32,732 nt of DNA from Zoogloea sp. (lineage in GTDB: Bacteria > Pseudomonadota > Gammaproteobacteria > Burkholderiales > Rhodocyclaceae). The DNA lies in contig NZ_JAQVCN010000055.1 in NCBI RefSeq assembly GCF_028689785.1, forward strand, positions 1 through 32,732, read 5' to 3'. Under the pieces are notes generated by a model. That model did no database searches and was not told the origin of the DNA. It saw nothing but the letters and a program-made list of their open reading frames with translations. The position numbers were made by a program, and so were the translations under genes. This document shows positions 8,183 to 16,244 of the stretch, piece by piece (the stretch's first letter is position 1; each line of letters begins with the position of its first letter).

Positions 8183-9094
8183 ATGGACTTGCGCCACCTG
8201 CGCTACTTCGTTGCCGTGGCGGAAGAGGAGAACATCGGCCGCGCCGCCGCGCGCCTGCACATCTCCCAGCCGCCCCTGACCCGCCAGATCCAGCAGCTGG
8301 AGGAGGAACTGGGCGTCACCCTGTTCATCCGCACCCCGCGGGGCATGGCCCTGACCCAGGCCGGCGAACTGTTCCTGGAAGAAGCGCGCAACATCCGCGC
8401 CCTGGTGGAGCAGGCCACCGAACGCACCCAGCGGGCCGGTCAGGGCAAGCTCGGGCGGCTTGACGTCGGCATTTTCGGGTCAGCCATCCTGGATGCGATC
8501 CCCAAGCTGCTGCTGGCTTTTCGCAATCGCTACCCGGACGTGAAGGTGGTGCTGCACACCCTGACCAAAGCCGAGCAGATCGAAGCCTTGCGCCAACGCC
8601 GCATCACCGTCGGCTTCAACCGCATGCTCGCGCCGCTGGACGACATCGGCGTATGCCAGGTGAGCACAGAAGGCCTGCTGGTGGCGATTCAGGCCGACGA
8701 CCCGCTGGCCCGCCAGCCGGTGATCCGCTTTGCCGAACTGCAGCATCACCCGATGATCGTATTCCCCACCGGCGCCCGCCCCAGCTTCATCGACAAGGTG
8801 ATCGGCCTGTGCGGCACCGCCGGCTTCCAGCCAAGCATCTCCCAGGAGGTGGGCGACGCCGTGACGGGGGTAGCTCTGGTGGCCAGCGGCTTCGGCGTAT
8901 GCCTGGTGCCTGAATCGGCCACCACCTTGCAATTTCCCGGTGTGGTGTACCGGGCCCTCGCCGACACGCCGCCCAACTTCTTCGTGGACCTGAGCTGCAT
9001 TTACCGCAAGGACGACCAGTCGCCCCTGCTCGGCGCCTTCCTCGAGACCGTCGAGGATTTCAAGAAAACCTGCCCGGCGCCATTGCGGGTCTAA
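8183..9094 (+). CDS. LysR-family transcriptional regulator, BenM/CatM-like
   Basis: The 303-residue reading from this ATG begins MDLRHLRYFVAVAEEENIGR, the normal start of the family, with GGAG 7 nt upstream. The winged HTH covers about residues 1-60 (AAARLHISQPPLTRQIQQLE), followed by a linker helix and a periplasmic-binding-protein-like effector domain from about 90. The N-terminus and the effector-domain spacing resemble BenM/CatM, which sense aromatic ring-cleavage products. This protein probably senses a small acid or hydrophobic compound and controls the divergent DUF1302-DUF1329-RND operon. The ligand cannot be read from sequence. The palindrome upstream matches the BenM/CatM consensus. 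Confidence 0.92.
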   Translation: MDLRHLRYFVAVAEEENIGRAAARLHISQPPLTRQIQQLEEELGVTLFIRTPRGMALTQAGELFLEEARNIRALVEQATERTQRAGQGKLGRLDVGIFGSAILDAIPKLLLAFRNRYPDVKVVLHTLTKAEQIEALRQRRITVGFNRMLAPLDDIGVCQVSTEGLLVAIQADDPLARQPVIRFAELQHHPMIVFPTGARPSFIDKVIGLCGTAGFQPSISQEVGDAVTGVALVASGFGVCLVPESATTLQFPGVVYRALADTPPNFFVDLSCIYRKDDQSPLLGAFLETVEDFKKTCPAPLRV

Positions 9095-9133
9095 GGCCCC
9101 GATGCAAGGACGATGAAAGGCCAACGCAAGATT

Positions 9134-9162
9134 CATGCAAGATTGACCATAATCTTTGCATG
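9134..9162. repeat. imperfect inverted repeat upstream of the iron-regulated promoter
   Basis: CATGCAAGATT (9134-9144) and AATCTTTGCATG (9151-9162) are complementary apart from one extra T, with a 6-nt loop. It lies just before the -35 box. No T run follows, so it is more likely a protein site than a terminator for the LysR gene. Confidence 0.4.
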
Positions 9163-9166
9163 GGTA

Positions 9167-9196
9167 TTGACCCTTGCAATTTCCATTCTCTATAAT
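9167..9196 (+). promoter_or_regulatory. sigma-70 promoter TTGACC-N18-TATAAT
   Basis: A -35 box TTGACC (9167-9172) is followed after 18 bp by a perfect -10 box TATAAT (9191-9196). This is a near-consensus strong promoter in an AT-rich island of an otherwise GC-rich region. It reads toward the cytochrome c peroxidase-like gene. The implied leader is about 145 nt and contains a second imperfect inverted repeat (TTTGCGAAATG at 9211-9221 with CATTCGCAAA at 9240-9249). Confidence 0.7.
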
Positions 9197-9212
9197 AAGA
9201 AAAATTCTCATT
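9194..9212. promoter_or_regulatory. Fur-like box overlapping the -10 element
   Basis: AATAAGAAAAATTCTCATT is a 9-1-9 palindrome with seven of nine positions paired. On the minus strand it contains AATGAGAAT, the common half-site of Fur boxes. It overlaps the TATAAT box and the transcription start, so Fur-Fe(II) bound here would block the promoter. That predicts induction of the downstream cytochrome/porin/flavoprotein genes in low iron. Confidence 0.6.
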
Positions 9213-9348
9213 TGCGAAATGTTTATTTTCAGTAATTTACATTCGCAAACTGCCAGCCAGCCAGGTCGTCATCGCCTCCAAGCCAGCCAGCTCACCCCGC
9301 TCCCTCTACCCCTGCAAGGAGAAGGAGCAGACTGACTGAAAGCCGTCG

Positions 9349-10518
9349 ATGCGCCGACTTGCCCATGCCGCCTGTACGCTCCTGCTCATCAGCCTCGCCG
9401 CCTGTGGCGGAGGCGGCGGCAACAGCGCTCCTTCGTCCAGCATGTCTGCCGCCGCGCAGGTCGGCGAAAGCCTCTTCAACGACCCGATTCTGTCCAGCAC
9501 CGGCGCCATGTCCTGCGCCTCCTGCCACGACAAGGGCAATCACCACGCAGCACCGGACACCCGCTCCGTGCCGGCCGGCGCCGAAGCCGGCCATGAGGCG
9601 GGGCGCCAGGCGCCATCCCTGCAATACCTCAGGTTCAATACTGCCTTCGCCTTTGCGAGTGATGGCACGCCCACCGGCGGATTCACCTGGGACGGCCGCG
9701 CCACCTCCCTGGCCGACCAGGCCAGCGGCCCCCTGCTCAATCCCGACGAGATGGCCAACACCAGCGTCGAAGACGTGGTCGCCAAGCTCAAGCGTTCCGC
9801 CCACGCGGCGGCCTTCCGCAAGGTGTTTGGCGACGACATCCTCGAACGGCCGGCCGATGCCTTCGCGCGCCTGCAGTTCGCCCTGCAGCAATACCAGATC
9901 GAAGACCCCGACTTCGCCCCCTTCAGCAGCAAGTTCGACCTCTGGCAGGCCGGCAAGGCACAGCTCACCAGCGCCGAGCTGAAGGGCTGGTCGCTCTTCA
10001 ACGACCCGAACAAGGGCAACTGCGCCGCCTGCCATGTGAGCACCCCCGTGGGCGGCAACCGGCCGCTGTTCACCGACAACACCTTCGACAACCTGGGCGT
10101 ACCCCGCAACCCGGAAATCAAGGCCAACGCCGACAGCAGCCATTACGACCTGGGCCTGTGCGGCCCCACCCGTGCCGACCTGGCCAGCCGCACCGACCTA
10201 TGCGGCGCCTTCCGGGTGCCGAGCCTGCGCAACGTGGCCAGGACGGCCCCCTATTTCCACAACGGAGCCATCAAGACCCTGACCGACGCCGTGCGTTTCT
10301 ACGTGCGCCGGGATACCAACCCCGAAGAGTGGTACCCCACCGACGCCAATGGTGTCGTGCTCAAGTTCAATGATCTGCCGGTGGCCTACCACGCCAACGT
10401 CAACGTCACCGAGGCCCCCTACAACCGCAAACCCGGCGACGCCCCCGCGCTGAACGAAAGCGAGATCGCCGACCTGGTCAGCTTCCTCAATACGCTGACC
10501 GACGGCTACACGCCCTGA
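9349..10518 (+). CDS. di-heme cytochrome c peroxidase/MauG-family lipoprotein
   Basis: This 389-residue protein has a lipoprotein signal with lipobox LAAC (lipidated C19) followed by a Gly/Ser linker, so it is anchored in the envelope. Two c-type heme motifs, CASCH (C56-H60) and CAACH (C225-H229), and the family motifs FTWDGRA (W114) and FRVPSLRNVARTAPYFHNG (H304) place it in the bacterial di-heme peroxidase/MauG group. Such enzymes reduce H2O2 or oxidise protein or small-molecule substrates in the periplasm. It is the first gene after a strong promoter with a Fur-like box, followed after 66 bp by a porin. Peroxidase versus MauG-like oxidase activity cannot be decided from sequence alone. Confidence 0.88.
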   Translation: MRRLAHAACTLLLISLAACGGGGGNSAPSSSMSAAAQVGESLFNDPILSSTGAMSCASCHDKGNHHAAPDTRSVPAGAEAGHEAGRQAPSLQYLRFNTAFAFASDGTPTGGFTWDGRATSLADQASGPLLNPDEMANTSVEDVVAKLKRSAHAAAFRKVFGDDILERPADAFARLQFALQQYQIEDPDFAPFSSKFDLWQAGKAQLTSAELKGWSLFNDPNKGNCAACHVSTPVGGNRPLFTDNTFDNLGVPRNPEIKANADSSHYDLGLCGPTRADLASRTDLCGAFRVPSLRNVARTAPYFHNGAIKTLTDAVRFYVRRDTNPEEWYPTDANGVVLKFNDLPVAYHANVNVTEAPYNRKPGDAPALNESEIADLVSFLNTLTDGYTP

Positions 10519-10584
10519 GTCCGGCCCCCGCCGCCTGCCCACTGCTTGCCCCCTTCTCCCCGTCTTGCACCGGAGCCCGCCCCG

Positions 10585-11988
10585 ATGAAAACCACCCCGA
10601 TCTGCCTGGCCCTTGCCATGCTCTTTGCCACTGGCACCAGCCATGCTGCCACCGACGCAAAACTGCTGGCCCGCATCGAACGCATGGCCGCCGAGTTGGA
10701 AGCCGTCAAGGCCGAGCTGAAGACCGTCAAGGCCGAAGCCGCCGCGCGGCAGGCCGCGCCAGTGACCGCTGCCGCACCGGCAGCCCCCGCGGCAGCGGCA
10801 GCCCCCCTCGCGGTCACGCCGCTCTCCGCCCCGACCCCGCGTGGCGCGGCACCTGTCGAGATGGCCCGGGCTCCCATGCCCTACCAGTCGTCCCTGAGCC
10901 CGTCCGGCAGTCAGACCACCTTCTTCGGTTATGGCGAGATCAACTACAACCGCCCCTTCCGCGACCAGAGCCAGACCCAGCTGGACGTGCGCCGGGCGGT
11001 GATCGGCATCGCCCACCAGGCCAGCGAGCGCACCCGCATCGTCGGCGAGTTCGAATTCGAACACTCCGTCACCTCTGCCGACGACGCCGGCGAAGTGGCG
11101 GTCGAGCAGCTCTACGTGGAACATCGCCTGTCCGACAACGTGAACACCAAGGGCGGCCTGTTCCTGATTCCCCTGGGCTTTCTCAACCTGTCCCACGAGC
11201 CCACCGCCTACTACGGCGTCGAGCGCAACTTCGTCGAAACGGCAATCATCCCCTCCACCTGGCGCGAGGTGGGCCTGTCGGCTTTCGGGGTCAGCGACGC
11301 CGGCCTGCGCTGGGACGTGGGCCTGACCAGCGGCTTCAACCTCAACAAGTGGGATGGCGCCTCCACCGAAGGCAAGGAATCGCCCCTCGCCGCCATCCAC
11401 CAGGAAGGCCAACTCGCCCGGGCCAACAACCTCTCCGCCTATGGCGCCCTCAGCTGGCGCGGCACCCCGGGCCTGGATGTGGGCGCCGGCCTGTTCTCCG
11501 GCAAGCTGGCCCACAAGGTCAAGACGCCGTCGGACTCGGAAGCCAACGCCGCCGGCCTCTACGCCCCCGACGCCCGCCTGACCCTGTGGGATGCCCACGC
11601 CCGCTGGACACCCGGCAAATGGGATCTGTCCGCCCTGTACGCCCGCGGCACCATCACCGACACCGCCAGCTTCAACGAACGCCTCGCCGGCACCACTCTC
11701 GTGCCCAAGTCCTTCTTCGGCTGGTACACCCAGGCCGCCTACAAACTGTGGGAGAACGGCGAATACGCCCTCAGCCCCTTCGCCCGCTACGAAGTCTTCA
11801 ACACCGCGGCCAGCTTCGCGGCCCTGCCTGCCGGCCTGGGCGTGGATGCCGACCGGAACGAGAAAGTCCTAACCACCGGGGCCAACCTGCGCATCGGCAA
11901 CAACGTGGTGCTGAAGGCCGACGTGCAGCGCTTCCAGGTGGCCCGCGAACGCGACCGCCTGAACCTGGGTATCGGCTACCAGTTCTGA
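10585..11988 (+). CDS. coiled-coil outer-membrane porin
   Basis: From the ATG at 10585 (CGGAG upstream) the protein has 467 residues. A signal peptide ends near SHA-A (residue about 22). A short coiled coil follows (ARIERMAAELEAVKAELKTV, about 30-55), then an Ala/Pro linker and a beta-barrel of roughly 360 residues ending in YQF, with a terminal Phe. The barrel starts with FFGYGEINYNRPF and resembles the OprO/OprP-like porin group. The periplasmic coiled coil may trimerise it or contact the peptidoglycan. Sitting between a heme peroxidase and a flavoprotein under an iron-type promoter suggests uptake of a metal chelate or redox substrate; this is inference. Confidence 0.8.
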   Translation: MKTTPICLALAMLFATGTSHAATDAKLLARIERMAAELEAVKAELKTVKAEAAARQAAPVTAAAPAAPAAAAAPLAVTPLSAPTPRGAAPVEMARAPMPYQSSLSPSGSQTTFFGYGEINYNRPFRDQSQTQLDVRRAVIGIAHQASERTRIVGEFEFEHSVTSADDAGEVAVEQLYVEHRLSDNVNTKGGLFLIPLGFLNLSHEPTAYYGVERNFVETAIIPSTWREVGLSAFGVSDAGLRWDVGLTSGFNLNKWDGASTEGKESPLAAIHQEGQLARANNLSAYGALSWRGTPGLDVGAGLFSGKLAHKVKTPSDSEANAAGLYAPDARLTLWDAHARWTPGKWDLSALYARGTITDTASFNERLAGTTLVPKSFFGWYTQAAYKLWENGEYALSPFARYEVFNTAASFAALPAGLGVDADRNEKVLTTGANLRIGNNVVLKADVQRFQVARERDRLNLGIGYQF

Positions 11989-12070
11989 TCCGCCCGCCGC
12001 CCTCTTCCTTCCGCCCGCCGGCCCTTCCAGGGCCGTCCGGGCATTTTCGCTTGATGGAGAGCCCACCCCG

Positions 12071-12646
12071 ATGAGCCAATCCTGCAACGGCTGGACAACC
12101 GTCTCCCTGTTGGCCGTGGCGGCAGCCGCCACCGCAGCCCTCACTCCGCCGACCGTCGAGGCGGCCCAGTACATGAGCATTGAGCAGGCCCAGAAAGCCG
12201 CCTTTCCCGACGCCGATCGCTTCGAAGCGCAAACCCTGCGCCTCACGCCGGAGCAGCTCAAGGCGCTGGACAGCGTGGCCAGCGTGCGCCAGCGCGGCGA
12301 GATCCGGCGCATCGAAGCCTGGGCCGGCAACAAGCAACTCGGCACCCTGTACGTGGACGACGTGATCGGCAAGGTGGAGTGGGTCACCTACGCCCTCGCC
12401 ATCGGCATGGATGGCAGCGTGCGCAGCCTCGACATCCTCGAATACCGCGAAACCCACGGCTACGAAGTGCGCACCCCGAGCTGGCGCAAGCAGTTTGCCG
12501 GGCGGCGGATCGACCCGCCCTTCCGCTTCGGCGAAGACATCAAGAACATCAGCGGCGCCACCCTGTCCTGTGCCCATCTCACCGCCGGCGCCCAGCGCCT
12601 GCTGGCGCTCCACGCCCAGTCGGGCAAGGGCGGCACGCCGCGCTGA
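12071..12646 (+). CDS. exported FMN-binding domain protein (covalent flavinylation site)
   Basis: This 191-residue protein has an N-terminal export signal (hydrophobic 11-25, possible cleavage after VEA) and a small FMN-binding domain like those of NqrC/RnfG. The C-terminal motif DIKNISGATLS contains S161-G162-A163-T164, the pattern ApbE uses to attach FMN to the threonine by a phosphoester. A Shine-Dalgarno GGAGA precedes the ATG. The next gene, 4 bp downstream, encodes ApbE, so enzyme and substrate are adjacent. It probably carries electrons in the periplasm, between a membrane cytochrome and a soluble or metal acceptor. Confidence 0.88.
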   Translation: MSQSCNGWTTVSLLAVAAAATAALTPPTVEAAQYMSIEQAQKAAFPDADRFEAQTLRLTPEQLKALDSVASVRQRGEIRRIEAWAGNKQLGTLYVDDVIGKVEWVTYALAIGMDGSVRSLDILEYRETHGYEVRTPSWRKQFAGRRIDPPFRFGEDIKNISGATLSCAHLTAGAQRLLALHAQSGKGGTPR

Positions 12647-12650
12647 CCCG

Positions 12651-13577
12651 ATGGCACCGGGCACCCTGCGGCGTCTGCGCCCCTGGCTCGGCACCTACGT
12701 CGCCATCGAAGCCTGCCTGGACGACGCCGCAGCGGCGTCTCCAGCCATCGACGCCGCCTACGCCGATGTGGCCGCCATCCACGCCGCCATGAGCTTCCAT
12801 GCGGCAGACAGCGAACTCTCCCGCCTCCACCGGGACGCCCACCGCCAGCCCACCCGGATCGGCCCGCACACCTGGGCGGTTCTCACCGAGGCCCTGGAAC
12901 TGGCGAGGATTTCTGAGGGGGTCTTCGACCCCACCGTGGCAGCCCAACTCGTGGGCCACGGCGCCCTCCCCCGCCCTGCAGGCCCCACCGCCGACCCCGC
13001 CGCTAGCTGGCGCGACATCGAACTCCTGGCCGACCAGCAGGTGCGTTTTCACCGGCCCCTGTGGATCGACCTGGGCGGCATCGCCAAGGGATACGCCGTG
13101 GATTGCGCCATCGCTACACTCCTGCGGCACGGCGCCCGGCATGCCTCGGTCAACGCCGGTGGCGACCTGCGCGTCGCCGGCACATCGGCCCGGGGCCTGC
13201 CCCTGGCCATCCGCGACCCGGCCGATCCGGCCCGGCACATTCCCCTCGGAACGCTGGGCCCGGGGGCCGTCGCCACCTCCGGCGAATTCCTGCTCGGCCG
13301 ACGACCCGGTGCCGGCCCCATCTCGCCCCTGGTCCACCCCCGCCAGGGTCCGCGTCCGGCCTGCCCGCGCAGCGTGACGGTGATTGCTGAAACATGCATG
13401 CTTGCGGACGGACTGACCAAAATCGTCGGCCTGCTCGGCACCGCCTCCCTGCCCCTGCTGCAGGCCCGGCGCGCCCACGCCGCCATCCTCAATGCGCCGG
13501 ACACGCTCCAGACCACCGACGGCTTCCGGGCCGCCCTCGGCCACCCCCAACCTCCAGGACCCACCCTTCATGCATGA
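12651..13577 (+). CDS. apbE: ApbE-family FAD:protein FMN transferase
   Basis: This 308-residue enzyme transfers FMN from FAD to a threonine of target flavoproteins. Family motifs appear in order: SELSRLHRDA, FDPTVAAQL, WIDLGGIAKGYAVD, ASVNAGGDLRVAG, VATSGEF and ADGLTKIVGLLG, the last near the Mg-binding C-terminal part. It starts 4 bp after the FMN-binding protein gene and overlaps the next gene by 8 bp, so the three are co-translated; the preceding protein is its obvious substrate. The N-terminus (MAPGTLRRLRPWLGTYV) enters the catalytic domain directly and lacks the lipoprotein or Sec signal common in periplasmic ApbEs. No better upstream start is available, so it may act in the cytoplasm before export or use another route. 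Confidence 0.9.
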   Translation: MAPGTLRRLRPWLGTYVAIEACLDDAAAASPAIDAAYADVAAIHAAMSFHAADSELSRLHRDAHRQPTRIGPHTWAVLTEALELARISEGVFDPTVAAQLVGHGALPRPAGPTADPAASWRDIELLADQQVRFHRPLWIDLGGIAKGYAVDCAIATLLRHGARHASVNAGGDLRVAGTSARGLPLAIRDPADPARHIPLGTLGPGAVATSGEFLLGRRPGAGPISPLVHPRQGPRPACPRSVTVIAETCMLADGLTKIVGLLGTASLPLLQARRAHAAILNAPDTLQTTDGFRAALGHPQPPGPTLHA

Positions 13578-14031
13578 GCCCCATCACCGCCCCCGCAAGG
13601 CCATCCGGCCGGGGCGCCGTCAACGCCAGGCGATCTACGCCGGCACCGGCCTGCTGTTGATCAGCGGCCTGCTGTGGCTCCTCGCCCACTACGCCCTGCC
13701 CCTGCCCGAAGACGCCGCCCGCCACCCCCTCGAAGCCTGGAGCATGCGCATCCACGGCGCCGCCACCCTTTTCGGGATGGCCGTAGTGGGCGGGCTGTGG
13801 GGCAACCACGTGCTCCGCGCCTGGGCCGACGGCCGGCACCGCCTCTCGGGCGGAAGCCTGCTCGGCCTGTGGATCGGGCTGGCACTGAGCGGATACGGCC
13901 TCTACTACGTGGCCGACGAAGGCTGGCGTGCCACGATCAGCGGGCTACACATCGCGGCCGGCAGCGGGCTGCCTCTGGCCCTCGCCATCCACATCCTGAG
14001 CTCCGCCGCTGCCAGGCGCAAAGCCGCCTGA
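13570..14031 (+). CDS. four-helix membrane protein with histidine pairs (putative cytochrome b)
   Basis: Starting at the ATG that overlaps the apbE stop, the protein has 153 residues. Four membrane helices lie near residues 21-43, 59-82, 93-116 and 125-148. Helix 2 carries H62 and H80, and helix 4 carries H127 and H141, 14 apart, the spacing typical of bis-His b-heme ligation. The layout resembles small DUF4405/cytochrome b-like proteins; no closer family is claimed. It could pass quinol electrons to the periplasmic FMN protein encoded two genes upstream. The N-terminal 20 residues are very basic and likely cytoplasmic. Heme binding is inferred from the histidines only. Confidence 0.7.
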   Translation: MHEPHHRPRKAIRPGRRQRQAIYAGTGLLLISGLLWLLAHYALPLPEDAARHPLEAWSMRIHGAATLFGMAVVGGLWGNHVLRAWADGRHRLSGGSLLGLWIGLALSGYGLYYVADEGWRATISGLHIAAGSGLPLALAIHILSSAAARRKAA

Positions 14032-14078
14032 GCGGCGCTGAGACCATGGAGCGATGAGGCGATGACAAAAACTCAAAC

Positions 14079-14097
14079 GATAATGATTATTATTTGA
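14079..14097. promoter_or_regulatory. Fur box upstream of fumC
   Basis: GATAATGATTATTATTTGA matches the 19-bp Fur consensus at 14-15 of 19 positions depending on orientation and lies in an AT-rich stretch. It is followed directly by GATAATC, which can extend the array of NATAAT hexamers. It sits 74 bp before the fumC start, suited to repressing its promoter when iron is plentiful. Class II fumarase under Fur control is known in Pseudomonas. Confidence 0.85.
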
Positions 14098-14170
14098 TAA
14101 TCTATTTCGGTGGCAAACAGGAGACGCCACCGAACGTCCCATCACCACAAGCCCCACCACGGAGAGCGCC

Positions 14171-15559
14171 ATGAACACCCGCATCGAACACGACACCTTC
14201 GGCCCCATCGACGTTCCCGCCGATCGCCTGTGGGGCGCCCAGACCCAGCGCTCACTGCAGAACTTCGACATCTCGGGCGAACGCCAGCCGGTGGAGATCA
14301 TCCGCGCCCTGGCCCGCATCAAGCGCGCCTCCGCCCGTGTGAATCAGCGCCTCGGGCTGCTCGACGAGGCCCGCGCCGCCGCCATCATCCAGGCTGCCGA
14401 CGAGGTGATTGCCGGCCATCACGGCCAGGAGTTCCCGCTGGTGGTGTGGCAGACAGGCTCCGGCACCCAGACCAACATGAACCTCAACGAAGTCATCGCC
14501 AACCGGGCCAGCGAGCTGATGGGCGGCCCCCGCGGCGAGGGGCGCAAGGTGCACCCCAACGACGACGTGAATCGCAGCCAGTCGAGCAATGATGTGTTTC
14601 CCACGGCCATGCACCTGGCCGCGGTGGAAGCCATCGAACATCGCCTGCTGCCCTCCCTGCGCGTGCTGCGGACCACCCTCAAGGAGAAATCCCGGACCTT
14701 CGACGACATCGTCAAGATCGGCCGCACCCACTTGCAGGACGCCACGCCCCTCACCCTGGGCCAGGAGATCTCCGGCTGGGTGGCCCAGCTCGATCACGGC
14801 GAGCGCCATCTGCAGGCCGCCCTGCCCCACCTGTGCGAACTGGCTCTGGGTGGCACCGCTGTCGGTACCGGCCTCAACGCACCGGCCGGCTACGCCTGCG
14901 CCGTGGCCGCCGAGCTGGCCGAACTCACCGGCCTGCCTTTCATCACCTCCCCCAACAAGTTCGAAAGCCTGGCCAGCTGCGACGCCCTGGTGCACGCCCA
15001 CGGCGCCCTCAAGACCCTCGCCGCCAGCCTGATGAAGATCGCCAACGACGTGCGCTGGCTGGCCAGCGGCCCCCGCAGCGGCATCGGCGAGCTCAGCATC
15101 CCCGAGAACGAGCCGGGCTCGTCCATCATGCCGGGCAAGGTCAACCCGACCCAGAGCGAGGCCGTCACCATGCTCGCCGCCCAGGTTTTCGGCAACGACG
15201 TGGCCATCAACTTCGGCGGCGCCTCGGGCAACTTCGAGCTCAACGTATTCCGCCCCATGGTGGCCCACAACTTCCTGCAGAGCGTGCGCCTGCTGGCCGA
15301 CGGCGCACGCAGCTTCAACGACCACTGTGCGGTGGGGATCACGCCGAACCGGGCGCGCATAGAACACCTCGTCGCCAACTCACTGATGCTGGTGACCGCC
15401 CTCAACCCCCACATCGGCTACGACAAAGCCGCTGCCATTGCCAAGAAAGCCCACAAGGACGGCAGCAGCCTGCGCGATGCCGCCCTGGCCCTGGGCCACG
15501 TGAGCGGAGAAGACTTCGATCGCTGGATCGATCCGCAACGCATGGTCGGCCGCGACTGA
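14171..15559 (+). CDS. fumC: class II fumarate hydratase
   Basis: This 462-residue cytoplasmic enzyme interconverts fumarate and malate in the TCA cycle without an iron-sulfur cluster. It begins [14 protein letters not shown] and contains the superfamily signature [10 protein letters not shown] (G316 onward) plus the substrate-site stretch [13 protein letters not shown] in its local form [13 protein letters not shown]. Length and motifs are full and undamaged. GGAGAGCGCC precedes the ATG. The Fur box upstream makes biological sense: when iron is short, cells replace iron-sulfur fumarases with FumC. A small gene follows after 29 bp. Confidence 0.97.
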   Translation: MNTRIEHDTFGPIDVPADRLWGAQTQRSLQNFDISGERQPVEIIRALARIKRASARVNQRLGLLDEARAAAIIQAADEVIAGHHGQEFPLVVWQTGSGTQTNMNLNEVIANRASELMGGPRGEGRKVHPNDDVNRSQSSNDVFPTAMHLAAVEAIEHRLLPSLRVLRTTLKEKSRTFDDIVKIGRTHLQDATPLTLGQEISGWVAQLDHGERHLQAALPHLCELALGGTAVGTGLNAPAGYACAVAAELAELTGLPFITSPNKFESLASCDALVHAHGALKTLAASLMKIANDVRWLASGPRSGIGELSIPENEPGSSIMPGKVNPTQSEAVTMLAAQVFGNDVAINFGGASGNFELNVFRPMVAHNFLQSVRLLADGARSFNDHCAVGITPNRARIEHLVANSLMLVTALNPHIGYDKAAAIAKKAHKDGSSLRDAALALGHVSGEDFDRWIDPQRMVGRD

Positions 15560-15588
15560 CGCCCCTCACCCGGCAAGGCGGAACATCC

Positions 15589-16011
15589 ATGCATACCCTC
15601 ACGCAGACCAGCATCCGGCGCCTGCCCGAGCACTGGCGCCGGCTGGGCACCCGAGTCCGGCTGGGGCTCACCCCCGACGAACCGCGCCTGATCGCCGCCT
15701 ACCTGGAGACCGGCCGGCAGGCCTGCCTCGCCGACCTGCTCCACCCCTGGCGGATGAGCGAGCGCTGTTTCGAGACACTACTCGCCACCGCACAGGACCC
15801 CCAATTGCCCTGGCACTGGCGGCTCCACTGCCTCAACCACGCCCACCAACCGCTCATGCAGCTCAAGCGCTACGCGGACAACCGGCCTGAATGGCGTCCG
15901 CTATACCTTCCCCTGGTTCAACGCCTCGCGCGGGCCAGCATGGCTCCGAGCACCCCTCCGCCCCATGAGCAGCCGTACGGCGAACGCCCCGTGGCCCCGC
16001 GCAAGACCTGA
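15589..16011 (+). CDS. small FagA-like protein downstream of fumC
   Basis: This 140-residue basic protein has no signal peptide or membrane helix. The middle is rich in Trp, His and Leu (HPWRMSERCFETLLATAQ, LPWHWRLHCLNHAHQPL) and looks helical; the last 25 residues are Pro-rich and probably flexible. It follows fumC by 29 bp and precedes a strong terminator, so it belongs to the Fur-controlled fumC transcript. In Pseudomonas the iron-repressed fumC operon includes a small gene, fagA, of unknown function, and the W-H-W-R-L-x-C-L region fits my memory of that family. The family assignment is tentative. No sodA follows here, unlike in Pseudomonas. Confidence 0.7.
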   Translation: MHTLTQTSIRRLPEHWRRLGTRVRLGLTPDEPRLIAAYLETGRQACLADLLHPWRMSERCFETLLATAQDPQLPWHWRLHCLNHAHQPLMQLKRYADNRPEWRPLYLPLVQRLARASMAPSTPPPHEQPYGERPVAPRKT

Positions 16012-16086
16012 CCCAGCCTGCCGGACGCTCCCAGCTCTCCGGCCCTTTTGTCTCTGTCTGCGAGTTTCCTCAACTCGCATCCTTCA

Positions 16087-16121
16087 AGCTGGCGGCACAC
16101 CCGCGCCGCCAGCTCTTTTTT
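16087..16121 (+). terminator. rho-independent terminator of the fumC operon
   Basis: AGCTGGCGGC (16087-16096) pairs perfectly with GCCGCCAGCT (16105-16114) around an 8-nt loop, followed by CTTTTTT. It lies 76 bp past the stop of the FagA-like gene and ends the plus-strand transcript before the convergent encapsulin operon. Confidence 0.92.
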
Positions 16122-16173
16122 GCCCCCACCTTCTCCCCACCCCCGTTTAAGTCCCGAAATCTCATCCGCGCGC

Positions 16174-16213
16174 AAAAAAAACAGCGCTGCCAGCCATCAG
16201 GCCAGCAGCGCTG
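16174..16213 (-). terminator. rho-independent terminator of the encapsulin operon
   Basis: On the minus strand CAGCGCTGC pairs with GCAGCGCTG around a 14-nt loop and is followed by eight T residues. It lies 31 bp after the stop codon of the cysteine desulfurase cargo gene. With the plus-strand terminator at 16087-16121 it insulates the two convergent operons. Confidence 0.9.
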
Positions 16214-16244
16214 CGGGTACTTCCGGGACGCGGTGTTCCGCGCT

